DNA of 5,893 bases from Patescibacteria group bacterium UBA5738 (GCA_002419295.1 DIFW01000013.1:1-5893), one strand, 5' to 3'; positions 1 through 5,705 are shown, counted from the stretch's first letter. The notes: generated from the letters alone by a model not told the origin. Numbers and translations are program-made.

Positions 1-30
1 AGCGGCCGCTAAAAAATTTAACATTCGGCT

Positions 31-366
31 TTATTTGATCGGCGATCCTTCGGCGATGGAATCGTCAACTCGTAATGGAAGGTGAACCAAATCGCCGCCG
101 GCCGCCAACATCATTCCCTGGCTGATCCCCTGGCCCAGCTTGCGTTCGGCAAGATTGACGATAAAAACATATTTGTTGCCGATTAAATCCGAAAAATTGA
201 CAAATTTGCGCAATCCCGCCAAAATCGTCCGCGAGCCCGTCTCTTGCCCAAAATCAACTTTCATCTCAATCAATTTATTGCTCCATTCCGGTTCTGACGC
301 CGCCAAAACTTTGCCGACCCGCAAATCCAATTTTTCAAAATCTCCATATTCAACAATTGATTTCAT
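31..366 (-). CDS. Stand-alone tRNA-binding OB-fold protein (MetRS C-terminal / Trbp111-like)
   Basis: This 111-residue protein is essentially one tRNA-binding OB-fold domain, as found at the C-terminus of bacterial methionyl-tRNA synthetase and in the free proteins Trbp111 and CsaA. Visible landmarks are the opening FEKLDLRVGKV (residues 10-20), VDFG near 37-40, the strand ILAGL near 48-52, and the block NLAERKL...SQGMMLAA (71-89), which matches the MetRS C-domain better than CsaA. No catalytic synthetase domain is attached. In the family this fold dimerises and binds the outside of tRNA; the likely role here is to act in trans with MetRS or as a general tRNA-binding factor, which is inference. 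The ATG start gives the expected domain N-terminus; no SD precedes it. It is divergent from the downstream protease gene. A CsaA-type chaperone role is the alternative. Confidence 0.88.
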   Translation of the reverse strand: MKSIVEYGDFEKLDLRVGKVLAASEPEWSNKLIEMKVDFGQETGSRTILAGLRKFVNFSDLIGNKYVFIVNLAERKLGQGISQGMMLAAGGDLVHLPLRVDDSIAEGSPIK

Positions 367-378
367 ATAATTACGATG

Positions 379-407
379 TTATTACAGTAGTGGAAAGAAT
401 AACACAA
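379..407 (-). promoter_or_regulatory. Candidate sigma70-type promoter for the tRNA-binding protein gene
   Basis: Reading the minus strand, TTGTGT (407 to 402) is followed after 17 nt by TAATAA (384 to 379). Transcription would begin near 372, only about six bases before the ATG at 366, so the mRNA would be almost leaderless. This fits the absence of an SD. Assigned by eye only. Confidence 0.38.
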
Positions 408-445
408 AAAATAACAAAAATAAACTATCGCGCGCCCAAGGAGTC

Positions 446-473
446 GCGGCATTTGCCGTTTTTTCTTTTTTTT
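446..473 (+). terminator. Orphan intrinsic terminator in the divergent intergenic region
   Basis: CGGC (447-450) and GCCG (455-458) pair around an ATTT loop, with a possible extra G-U pair outside. They are followed directly by a long T tract, T6-C-T8 (459-473). The stem is short but all G-C, and the tail is the best T tract in the window. It points in plus orientation, yet no plus-strand gene lies upstream between 367 and 446. It sits just before the candidate protease promoter, so it may insulate that gene or end an unseen short transcript. Confidence 0.45.
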
Positions 474-500
474 GCAATAATTCTCTTTCTGGTGTAAATT
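472..500 (+). promoter_or_regulatory. Candidate sigma70-type promoter for the S41 protease gene
   Basis: TTGCAA (472-477), a 17-nt spacer and TAAATT (495-500) form a reasonable -35/-10 pair. The start would be near 507, giving a leader of roughly 36 nt before the ATG at 543. The -35 overlaps the end of the T tract of the orphan terminator. No SD is visible in the leader. Assigned by eye only. Confidence 0.4.
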
Positions 501-542
501 GGATTTGTTCGGAGCCCAAAATAATAATTTCAATCGCTTTCT

Positions 543-1739
543 ATGGTCAATATTTTTAAGAAAAACGAAGCACCGGCGAACTACTGGGGACTGATTGTGG
601 CGATCGTAGCGCTGATAAGCTTCTCTGTCGGCAGTTGGACGGCAACTTCGAATTGCCCCAAACTGCCGCCCGCCGATGTTGATTTATCTCTTTTTTGGCA
701 GGCATGGCACGAACTGGAAGATAATTTTGTGGATAAAAATCAAATTGACCACCAAAAAATGGTCTATGGCGCGATTTCGGGAATGGTGGCGTCGCTGGAA
801 GATCCTTATACCGCGTTTTTCAACCCCGTTGACGCCAAAAAATTCTTGGAAGACACTTCCGGATCGTTTGAAGGAGTGGGGATGGAAATCGGCGTCAAGC
901 AAAATCAACTGCGCGTGATCGCGCCGCTGGAAAATTCACCGGCGCAAAAAGCCGACATTCGCGCCGGAGATTTCATCGCGCAAATCGACGGAAAATCAAC
1001 CGCGGGGATCACCAGCGACGAAGCGGTCAATCTCATCCGCGGCCCAAAAGGAACCCAAGTGGTCTTAACTATGTTCCGCGAAGATTGGAAAGAAACGCGC
1101 GATATTGAAATCACCCGCGATGTAATCAATGTTCCGTCGCTCAAATGGGAAATCAAAGACGGCGATATCGCCTATATCCAGCTCTACCAATTCACGGAAA
1201 AAGCCAGCGTTGATTTCAGGGCTGCGGCGGTGGATATTATCAACAGCCCGGCCAAAGCGATTGTTTTGGATTTACGCAACAACCCGGGGGGATATCTGTC
1301 GGTAGCGCAAGATATCGCGGGATGGTTTTTAAAAAAGGGCCAAATCGTCACTCGCGAAAGTTTCGGCGAAAAAAGACCCGAAGAAGAACACAAATCCGCG
1401 GGTCCGTCGTTGTTGGAAAAATATCCGATTACAATAATCATTAACGGTGGATCGGCGTCGGCGTCGGAAATTTTAGCGGGGGCTTTGCGCGACAACCGGC
1501 AAGTGCCGCTGGTAGGCGAACAATCGTTCGGCAAAGGATCGGTCCAGCAATTGGTACCGCTGGCAAACGAGTCTTCGCTGAAAATAACCATTGCCCGATG
1601 GCTCACGCCCAACGGCGATCAAATCAGTGAAAAAGGATTGATGCCGGATATTGAAGTTGAAATTTCCGCCGAAGACGAAGAAAAGGAAATCGACTCGCAA
1701 TTGGACAAAGCCATTGAAATTGTTAAAACTTTGCGCTAG
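543..1739 (+). CDS. Membrane-anchored S41 C-terminal processing peptidase (CtpA/Prc family)
   Basis: This 398-residue serine protease belongs to the carboxy-terminal processing family, which trims or degrades proteins outside the cytoplasmic membrane. Residues about 14-34 form one hydrophobic segment after a short basic start (KK at 6-7), so it is probably an N-in signal anchor; no lipobox is seen. A helical region follows, then a PDZ domain at about 105-190 (starting GSFEGVGMEIGV) and the S41 core with LDLRNNPGG (242-250). The catalytic serine is S306 in NGGSASASEI, and the general base is K331 in GEQSFGKGSVQQ. Their 25-residue spacing equals that of the E. coli Prc dyad, so the enzyme should be active. 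Length is normal for CtpA-type members. The tail from about 374 is acidic. The ATG at 543 gives the full membrane anchor; no SD precedes it. L9 follows after 74 nt, possibly co-transcribed. Confidence 0.93.
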   Translation: MVNIFKKNEAPANYWGLIVAIVALISFSVGSWTATSNCPKLPPADVDLSLFWQAWHELEDNFVDKNQIDHQKMVYGAISGMVASLEDPYTAFFNPVDAKKFLEDTSGSFEGVGMEIGVKQNQLRVIAPLENSPAQKADIRAGDFIAQIDGKSTAGITSDEAVNLIRGPKGTQVVLTMFREDWKETRDIEITRDVINVPSLKWEIKDGDIAYIQLYQFTEKASVDFRAAAVDIINSPAKAIVLDLRNNPGGYLSVAQDIAGWFLKKGQIVTRESFGEKRPEEEHKSAGPSLLEKYPITIIINGGSASASEILAGALRDNRQVPLVGEQSFGKGSVQQLVPLANESSLKITIARWLTPNGDQISEKGLMPDIEVEISAEDEEKEIDSQLDKAIEIVKTLR

Positions 1740-1813
1740 TATGGATAATCAGGGCAGGAAAATTAAAAGAATCCGCGCCGTTATCTTGATTTTTAAGTTC
1801 TAAATTTACATTT

Positions 1814-2263
1814 ATGAAAGTCATATTATTGCAAGATATTGAAAAATTGGGCAAGAAATTTGAAGTTAAAGAGGTCGCCGATGGATTCGCTAAAAACCAT
1901 CTTTTGCCAAAAAAAATGGTGCAGGTTGCCACAAAAAACGCGCTGATATGGGCGCAAACCCAGCGCGAAATCGCCGGAAAAGCCGTAGAAAAGGAACTGC
2001 AAGAAATCCAGACCAAAGCCGGCGCGCTGGACGGACGCGAAATCACGATTGAAGTTAAAGTGGGAGAACAAAATCAGCTGTTTGAATCGGTTGGCGCGCA
2101 AAAAATTGCCGAGGCTGTCAAGGAAAGCGGATTTGATATTGATAAAAAACAAATTGGTCTCAAAGAACCGATCAAAGAATTGGGGGATCATCAAATCAAG
2201 ATTAATTTCCCCCATAATCTGGAAGCCGAAATAAAGTTAACGATCACCGCCCGATCCGAATGA
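1814..2263 (+). CDS. rplI: 50S ribosomal protein L9
   Basis: L9 binds 23S rRNA near the base of the L1 stalk with its N-terminal domain and projects a long helix outward, helping reading-frame maintenance. The 149 residues match the usual length. The N-domain MKVILLQDIEKLGKKFEV and the L9 signature pattern (GKKFEVKEVADGF, then NHLLP and a later K) are clear at residues 1-45. Residues about 46-75 form the connecting helix, and the C-domain runs to the end. The ATG at 1814 gives the canonical N-terminus, with no SD before it. The stop is TGA at exactly the expected family length, which argues against TGA being a sense codon here. L9 is reported missing in some Candidate Phyla Radiation lineages, so its presence narrows the placement. 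A hairpin terminator follows immediately. Confidence 0.97.
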   Translation: MKVILLQDIEKLGKKFEVKEVADGFAKNHLLPKKMVQVATKNALIWAQTQREIAGKAVEKELQEIQTKAGALDGREITIEVKVGEQNQLFESVGAQKIAEAVKESGFDIDKKQIGLKEPIKELGDHQIKINFPHNLEAEIKLTITARSE

Positions 2264-2303
2264 TTTTTTTGCCCCGCTCAACAAAAGCGGGGCATTAATT
2301 AAT
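2264..2303 (+). terminator. Intrinsic terminator after rplI
   Basis: GCCCCGCT (2271-2278) and AGCGGGGC (2286-2293) form a perfect 8-bp GC-rich stem around the loop CAACAAA. The tail ATTAATTAATT is T-rich but broken, and a T7 run precedes the stem right after the L9 stop. It should end most rplI transcription and separate it from pyrG, although the imperfect tail allows some read-through. Confidence 0.72.
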
Positions 2304-2324
2304 TATCATTTTTCAATTTAAAAC

Positions 2325-3947
2325 ATGGCAAAGTATATTTTCATCACCGGAGGCGTGATGTCCTCAATCGGCAAAGGCATTACTGCCGCCTCCGTCGGCA
2401 AAATTTTAAAGAGCAAGGGGTTTTCCGTTACCGCGGTGAAATTTGATCCCTATATCAATGTTGATGCCGGCACAATGAATCCGATTGAACACGGCGAGGT
2501 TTTTGTCACCGACGACGGCACCGAGTGCGATCAGGATGTGGGTAATTATGAACGCTTTTTGGACGAAAATCTAAGCGCGGACAACTATGCCACCACCGGC
2601 AAAGTCTATCTTTCGGTGATTGAGCGCGAACGCAATTTGGAATATAACGGCAAGTGCGTGGAAGTGGTGCCCGACATTCCCAACGAAGTGATCCGGCGCG
2701 TGAAAATCGCCGCTAAAAAATCAAAAGCTGATTTTGTGATCGTTGAAATCGGCGGCACGGTGGGCGAGTATCAAAATATGCTGTTTTTGGAAGCGGCGAG
2801 AATGATGAAGCTGGAAAATCCAAAAAAGGTTTTGTTTTTTTTGGTTGGCTATCTGCCGGTGCCGGCGATAGTGGGTGAAATGAAAACCAAGCCGGTGCAA
2901 AGCGCCTGCAAATTATTGAACGGCGCGGGCATCCAGCCGGATTTCATTATCGGCAGATCCACCATGCCTATCGATGAGCCGCGCAAACAGAAAATTTCCA
3001 TATTCTGCAATGTTGACCCGAAAGATGTGATTTCCGCGCCGGACGCGGGCAATATCTATGATGTACCGGTTAATTTCGCCAATGATCATTTGGGCGAAAG
3101 AATTTTGCGCAAATTAAAAATGAAAGCGAAAAAACGCGACCTCGCCGATTGGGAAAAATTCACCAATGCGGTGCGCGCCGCCGAAGAACCGGTAAAAATC
3201 GGCATCGTGGGAAAATATTTTGAATCGGGCAAATTCACCCTCACAGACTCCTACATTTCCGTAATCGAAGCGATAAAGCACGCCGTTTGGTTTTTCGGCA
3301 AAAAGCCCAAGATTTCGTGGCTGGCCGCGGAAAATTATGAAAAAGACGGTAAAAACTTAAAAGAGCTTGAACAATATGACGGAATCATCATCCCCGGCGG
3401 ATTCGGCAATCGCGGTATTGAAGGAAAAATTTTGGCGATTGAATATTGCCGTAAAAACAAAATTCCTTTTCTGGGTCTGTGTTTGGGAATGCAGTTGGCG
3501 ACGATTGAGTTTGCCCGTAATGTTTGCAACATAAAATCAGCCACCTCGACGGAATTTGACCCCAAAGCCAAAGACCCGGTGATTGATTTAATGCCCGAAC
3601 AGCGCAAACTCCTAAAAACCAAAAAGATGGGCGCCACGATGCGGCTGGGCGCCTATAATTGCCGGTTGGCGGAAGGTTCCCGGGCATGGGAAGCATACGG
3701 AAAAACAAATATGATTTCCGAGCGCCACCGCCATCGCTATGAATTAAACAACGATTATCGCCAAGCGCTGGAAAGCGCGGGATTGGTGGTTTCGGGCAAT
3801 AATCCCGAAAAAAATCTGGCCGAAATCATCGAACTGAAAGACCATCCGTTTTTTATGGCATCGCAATTTCATCCGGAATTCAAATCACGGCCGCAAAAAC
3901 CCCATCCGCTGTTTCGCGAATTCATCCGTGCCGCCATCAATGAATAA
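2325..3947 (+). CDS. pyrG: CTP synthase (glutamine-hydrolysing)
   Basis: The enzyme makes CTP from UTP, ATP and glutamine, the only de novo route to cytidine nucleotides. At 540 residues it is full length. The N-terminal synthase domain (about 1-265) opens with FITGGVMSSIGKG, the ATP loop with K17, followed by DPYINVDAGTMNPIEHGEVF; Mg-binding acids are expected at D71 and E141. The glutamine amidotransferase domain (about 290-540) has the nucleophile C386 in GLCLGMQ and H516/E518 in FHPEF, so the triad is complete. Synthase motifs diverge from the E. coli form: CVEVVPDIPNEV replaces the usual TVQVIPHITxxI, and GGTVGEYQNMLFLEA replaces GGTVGDIESxxFLEA. I associate this variant with Patescibacteria and some archaea. 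The ATG is fixed by the conserved N-terminus; no SD is seen. It is convergent with rpmA. Confidence 0.97.
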   Translation: MAKYIFITGGVMSSIGKGITAASVGKILKSKGFSVTAVKFDPYINVDAGTMNPIEHGEVFVTDDGTECDQDVGNYERFLDENLSADNYATTGKVYLSVIERERNLEYNGKCVEVVPDIPNEVIRRVKIAAKKSKADFVIVEIGGTVGEYQNMLFLEAARMMKLENPKKVLFFLVGYLPVPAIVGEMKTKPVQSACKLLNGAGIQPDFIIGRSTMPIDEPRKQKISIFCNVDPKDVISAPDAGNIYDVPVNFANDHLGERILRKLKMKAKKRDLADWEKFTNAVRAAEEPVKIGIVGKYFESGKFTLTDSYISVIEAIKHAVWFFGKKPKISWLAAENYEKDGKNLKELEQYDGIIIPGGFGNRGIEGKILAIEYCRKNKIPFLGLCLGMQLATIEFARNVCNIKSATSTEFDPKAKDPVIDLMPEQRKLLKTKKMGATMRLGAYNCRLAEGSRAWEAYGKTNMISERHRHRYELNNDYRQALESAGLVVSGNNPEKNLAEIIELKDHPFFMASQFHPEFKSRPQKPHPLFREFIRAAINE

Positions 3948-3976
3948 AAGTAGCGTTGAATCATAGAATCATTGAA

Positions 3977-4011
3977 TATCAAAAAATCCGTTTTCACGGA
4001 ATTTTTTGATA
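3977..4011. terminator. Bidirectional intrinsic terminator between pyrG and rpmA
   Basis: A near-perfect inverted repeat pairs 3977-3991 with 3996-4011 around the loop TTTC, with one bulged A. The core TCCG/CGGA is flanked by A6 on the left and T6 on the right. On either strand the RNA therefore has a GC-containing hairpin followed by U6. This suits its place between the two convergent genes, 29 nt past the pyrG stop and 30 nt past the rpmA stop. Confidence 0.85.
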
Positions 4012-4041
4012 CCAAAATTTTTAATTTTGATTTTTCAATTT

Positions 4042-4320
4042 TTATTTTTCTATTACTTCCGCGACTTTTGCCATTCTTTGCGTACCGGAAAAATTCTTTT
4101 TGCGGATTTGGCGGAATTTCACCGTACCGGCGGCAATCGCGTAAAGCGTATCATCTTTTCCCATTTTCACATTTTTACCCGCGATGATTCTTGATCCGCG
4201 CTGGCGCACGATCACACTGCCGATTTTTGCCGGCTGGCCGTCATAGAGTTTCACGCCCAAATATTTTGGCCGCGGGTCTCTTCCCAATTTTGTTCCGCCG
4301 GTATTCTTAGTCTTTGCCAT
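4042..4320 (-). CDS. rpmA: 50S ribosomal protein L27
   Basis: L27 sits at the peptidyl-transferase centre of the large subunit, with its N-terminal tail reaching the P-site tRNA. The 92-residue product has the L27 core: GGTKLGRDPRPKYLGVK (8-24), then the family signature GSVIVRQRG (34-42) and GKNVKMGKDDTLYA (48-61), followed by a basic C-terminal extension. An in-frame ATG 14 codons upstream (4362) would add MQIPEVKPHQIHKT. I reject it because MAKTKN matches usual L27 starts, the extra peptide does not resemble the Firmicutes tail cleaved by Prp, and it overlaps the leader hairpins. No SD precedes the chosen ATG. Unlike the common rplU-rpmA operon, no L21 gene adjoins it. A strong promoter lies about 105 nt upstream of the start. 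Confidence 0.95.
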   Translation of the reverse strand: MAKTKNTGGTKLGRDPRPKYLGVKLYDGQPAKIGSVIVRQRGSRIIAGKNVKMGKDDTLYAIAAGTVKFRQIRKKNFSGTQRMAKVAEVIEK

Positions 4321-4337
4321 AGTTTTGTGAATTTGAT

Positions 4338-4379
4338 GAGGTTTGACCTCGGGAATTTGCATTTGAGGTCAATCCTCAA
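4338..4379 (-). promoter_or_regulatory. rpmA 5' leader with tandem, mutually exclusive hairpins
   Basis: In the rpmA mRNA leader the pattern GAGG-N5-CCTC occurs twice, 27 nt apart (4377-4365 and 4350-4338, read on the minus strand). Each copy can fold: TTGAGG/CCTCAA arms at 4379-4363, and GAGGT/ACCTC at 4350-4338. Alternatively, the 8-bp arms at 4372-4365 and 4350-4343 pair exactly with each other and disrupt both small hairpins. The last hairpin ends 17 nt before the rpmA ATG. The folds are visible in the sequence; a regulatory role, such as autogenous control by L27 or a repressor site, is inference. Confidence 0.5.
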
Positions 4380-4431
4380 CAAATTCGTAAGTCAAATCTA
4401 AAATTAATTTATTTTTCCAAACAACACCCTG

Positions 4432-4460
4432 TTTATAGCGCAAATCTTGCTTTTTGTCAA
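4432..4460 (-). promoter_or_regulatory. Consensus sigma70 promoter of rpmA
   Basis: On the minus strand a perfect -35 TTGACA (4460 to 4455) is followed after exactly 17 nt by TATAAA (4437 to 4432), one base from consensus. Transcription would start near 4425, leaving a leader of about 105 nt. This is the strongest promoter match in the window, as expected for a ribosomal protein gene. Confidence 0.8.
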
Positions 4461-4474
4461 AATAAAGATAAAAT
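4447..4474 (+). promoter_or_regulatory. Candidate promoter of the 83-residue ORF, overlapping the rpmA promoter
   Basis: TTGCTT (4447-4452), a 16-nt spacer and TAAAAT (4469-4474) place a start near 4481, about 20 nt before the ATG at 4502. Its -35 lies inside the spacer of the divergent rpmA promoter, so polymerase binding at the two should compete. Confidence 0.42.
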
Positions 4475-4501
4475 TAAACTAAATGTATTTGGTGATGCCG
4501 A

Positions 4502-4753
4502 ATGTCATGGAAAATCGACGTAATACAGCAACTTAACAACGACTCCCTGAGGGGGTTTGACCAACTGCGCACCAATGGGTTTGTTCCCGATGATGTATTA
4601 CGTGAATTTCTCGGTAACCTTGCCAAATTCGGTTTAATTTGGTTTACCGGAGAATTTAACGTAGGAACAACAAAACGAGGGGACAAGATCTTTGCCTTAT
4701 TTTTGTGGTTGGTCAAAATAAAATCTTATTTGAGGCGAGCAGATATAGAATAA
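4502..4753 (+). CDS. Small hypothetical protein, possibly a winged-helix DNA-binding protein
   Basis: I do not recognise this 83-residue protein by name. Its layout resembles a small winged helix. There are two short helices in the first 25 residues. A longer one follows at about 29-46 (PDDVLREFLGNLAKFGLI), then a strand-turn-strand wing (FTGEFNVGTTKRGDKI, 48-63) and a last helix at about 64-79. The order helix-GLI-wing-TxxGxKI is common in single-domain winged-helix regulators, but this is pattern reading only. The product is soluble, with a basic patch near the end (KSYLRR). The ATG is the first start after an in-frame stop at 4493-4495. The gene diverges from rpmA with overlapping promoters and ends in its own terminator. 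It could be a local regulator, an antitoxin-like partner of the next gene, or something else. Confidence 0.6.
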   Translation: MSWKIDVIQQLNNDSLRGFDQLRTNGFVPDDVLREFLGNLAKFGLIWFTGEFNVGTTKRGDKIFALFLWLVKIKSYLRRADIE

Positions 4754-4774
4754 TGCTCGCAAATTTTATTTTTA
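4735..4774 (+). terminator. Probable intrinsic terminator of the 83-residue ORF
   Basis: GCGAGCA (4735-4741) and TGCTCGC (4754-4760) form a 7-bp stem over a 12-nt loop that contains the TAA stop of the ORF. The tail AAATTTTATTTTTA is T-rich but begins with three A residues, so strength is uncertain. Confidence 0.45.
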
Positions 4775-4796
4775 AGAAATTGAATACAAACAAGTC

Positions 4797-4824
4797 TTGA
4801 TATTTTCCCCAAAAAATATATATT
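4797..4824 (+). promoter_or_regulatory. Candidate promoter of the unknown gene starting near 4864
   Basis: TTGATA (4797-4802), a 16-nt spacer and TATATT (4819-4824) match sigma70 elements well and predict a start near 4831. That leaves a leader of about 33 nt carrying the SD-like run at 4846-4854. The region is very AT-rich, which raises the chance of a false match. Confidence 0.42.
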
Positions 4825-4845
4825 CCAAATAACAGCTATTTAATA

Positions 4846-4854
4846 AAAAGGGGG
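4846..4854 (+). promoter_or_regulatory. Strong SD-like purine run before an ATT codon
   Basis: AAAAGGGGG is the most SD-like sequence directly upstream of any gene in the window. Nine bases separate it from ATT at 4864, in the long open frame; a closer in-frame ATT lies at 4855. No ATG, GTG or TTG in that frame falls at a usable distance. Confidence 0.4.
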
Positions 4855-4863
4855 ATTGATAAA

Positions 4864-5682
4864 ATTCGCAAATTTATTTTTAGAGATACAACCAAAGAAC
4901 CTGTTTCCCGTTGCTACGGATTATCATATGATCCAAAAAGGTCAGCGCTGCAATTATCCGTTTTCAATGGCTTAATCGAGCAGAACGCAGAAAAAATCGC
5001 AGAAACACCGCTAGCCACATCAATCGCAACGGAACTGCCGGACTTTTTATCACTAGAAGCTTTGCAAGCCGACTTTAATGGCAATATCGGTTTTGGCGGT
5101 GTTTTTAAAAAAACCAAATCCAAAAATGGCTTTTCAGCTTATGAAACCGTAGTGCCATCCGCAACAAAGCAAAATCAAGCGGATTGGAAAAATCTCTATG
5201 AAATTTCCGCTACGCTTTCGCTTTTTTTGGAAATTATGAATTCCCATCTGCAGGCCGAGAAACCGACAAATTCGAATTTGCCGCAGTTGATGGTATTGCA
5301 TCTCATTACGCACCGAGGATTACATGGAGGATCACTGGGCGGAGAATACGGAATCGCTTTCTGTGACCGACTGAGAAAAATTAGAAAAGATACAAAAGTT
5401 CAATGCCGAGTATTGGATGCGATGCAGAATGGATTGTGCCGAATATTTAATTCCGAACCATTCGACCATTTCAGATTTGAGATAAGTGAAAAGGGCGGGT
5501 TAATTATTGATTGCCCCGGAGATGCTTGTGGCATCAATCCGAGCGACTGGAGCCAAATTAGTCCAGATAGAGGTTACAAATTCGGATGCCACAATGTTGA
5601 TACGCCCGCGCAACAATTGATTCTGTTGATTGGTTTGGCCGTTTTGCATCAAGAAGTAGACAAAACATTACATTGCCTTTAA
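4864..5682 (+). CDS. Hypothetical protein of unknown family, start uncertain (ATT 4864 or TTG 5062)
   Basis: I do not recognise this protein. The frame is open from 4801, after a TGA at 4798-4800, to the TAA at 5680-5682, but its first ATG/GTG/TTG is TTG at 5062. The 66 codons before that read like genuine protein (for example YGLSYDPKRSALQLSVFNGL) and follow a promoter and SD candidate, so I extend the gene to ATT 4864, giving 272 residues; the conservative call is 206. Landmarks in 272-residue numbering are a His/Gly-rich stretch HLITHRGLHGGSLGGEYG (146-163), CPGDACG (217-223) and GYKFGCHNVDTPAQQ (237-251). Together these suggest a possible Cys/His metal site, which is inference. No signal peptide or clear membrane helix is seen. 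The C-terminus is hydrophobic (LILLIGLAVLHQ). The gene lies between the 83-residue ORF and an FAD enzyme gene and has its own terminator. Confidence 0.7.
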   Translation: MRKFIFRDTTKEPVSRCYGLSYDPKRSALQLSVFNGLIEQNAEKIAETPLATSIATELPDFLSLEALQADFNGNIGFGGVFKKTKSKNGFSAYETVVPSATKQNQADWKNLYEISATLSLFLEIMNSHLQAEKPTNSNLPQLMVLHLITHRGLHGGSLGGEYGIAFCDRLRKIRKDTKVQCRVLDAMQNGLCRIFNSEPFDHFRFEISEKGGLIIDCPGDACGINPSDWSQISPDRGYKFGCHNVDTPAQQLILLIGLAVLHQEVDKTLHCL

Positions 5683-5705
5683 TGTTAAACCATTAGGCAT
5701 TTTTT
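5674..5705 (+). terminator. Intrinsic terminator of the unknown gene
   Basis: TGCCT (5674-5678) plus AATG (5681-5684) pair with CATT plus AGGCA (5691-5699), leaving a 2-nt TT bulge and a 6-nt loop. T6 follows at 5700-5705, then ATTTC. The TAA stop of the gene lies inside the stem, so termination is tightly placed. It separates the unknown gene from the oxidoreductase gene that begins about 20 nt later. Confidence 0.75.

Noticed and set aside
1..10. Palindrome AGCGGCCGCT (NotI site) at the window edge
   Set aside because: A 10-bp palindrome alone is not evidence of function or vector sequence; nothing around it supports either.
140..370. Open frames on the opposite strand or in shifted frames of the tRNA-binding, protease, rplI, pyrG and rpmA genes
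   Set aside because: They lie within well-supported genes, have no recognisable domains, and reflect the codon composition of the real frames.
1741..1803. 20-codon ORF (starting MDNQGRKIKR) between the protease gene and rplI
   Set aside because: It is very short, has no SD and resembles no known leader peptide; chance occurrence is likely in a 74-nt gap.
3958..3972. Direct repeat GAATCAT-A-GAATCAT after pyrG
   Set aside because: It is a short two-copy repeat in AT-rich spacer, too weak to call a site; no CRISPR-like spacing or further copies.
4318..4362. Upstream ATG adding 14 residues to L27
   Set aside because: The extension does not resemble L27 or the Prp-cleaved Firmicutes tail and overlaps the leader hairpins; MAKTKN fits the family start.
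4753..4866. TGA at 4798-4800 read as glycine (code 25) or selenocysteine, joining ATG 4753 to the long open frame
   Set aside because: rplI ends in TGA at exactly the usual L9 length, so TGA is a stop here. I see no convincing SECIS-like hairpin after 4800. The stretch 4754-4860 is AT-rich with promoter and terminator-like signals, so it looks intergenic.
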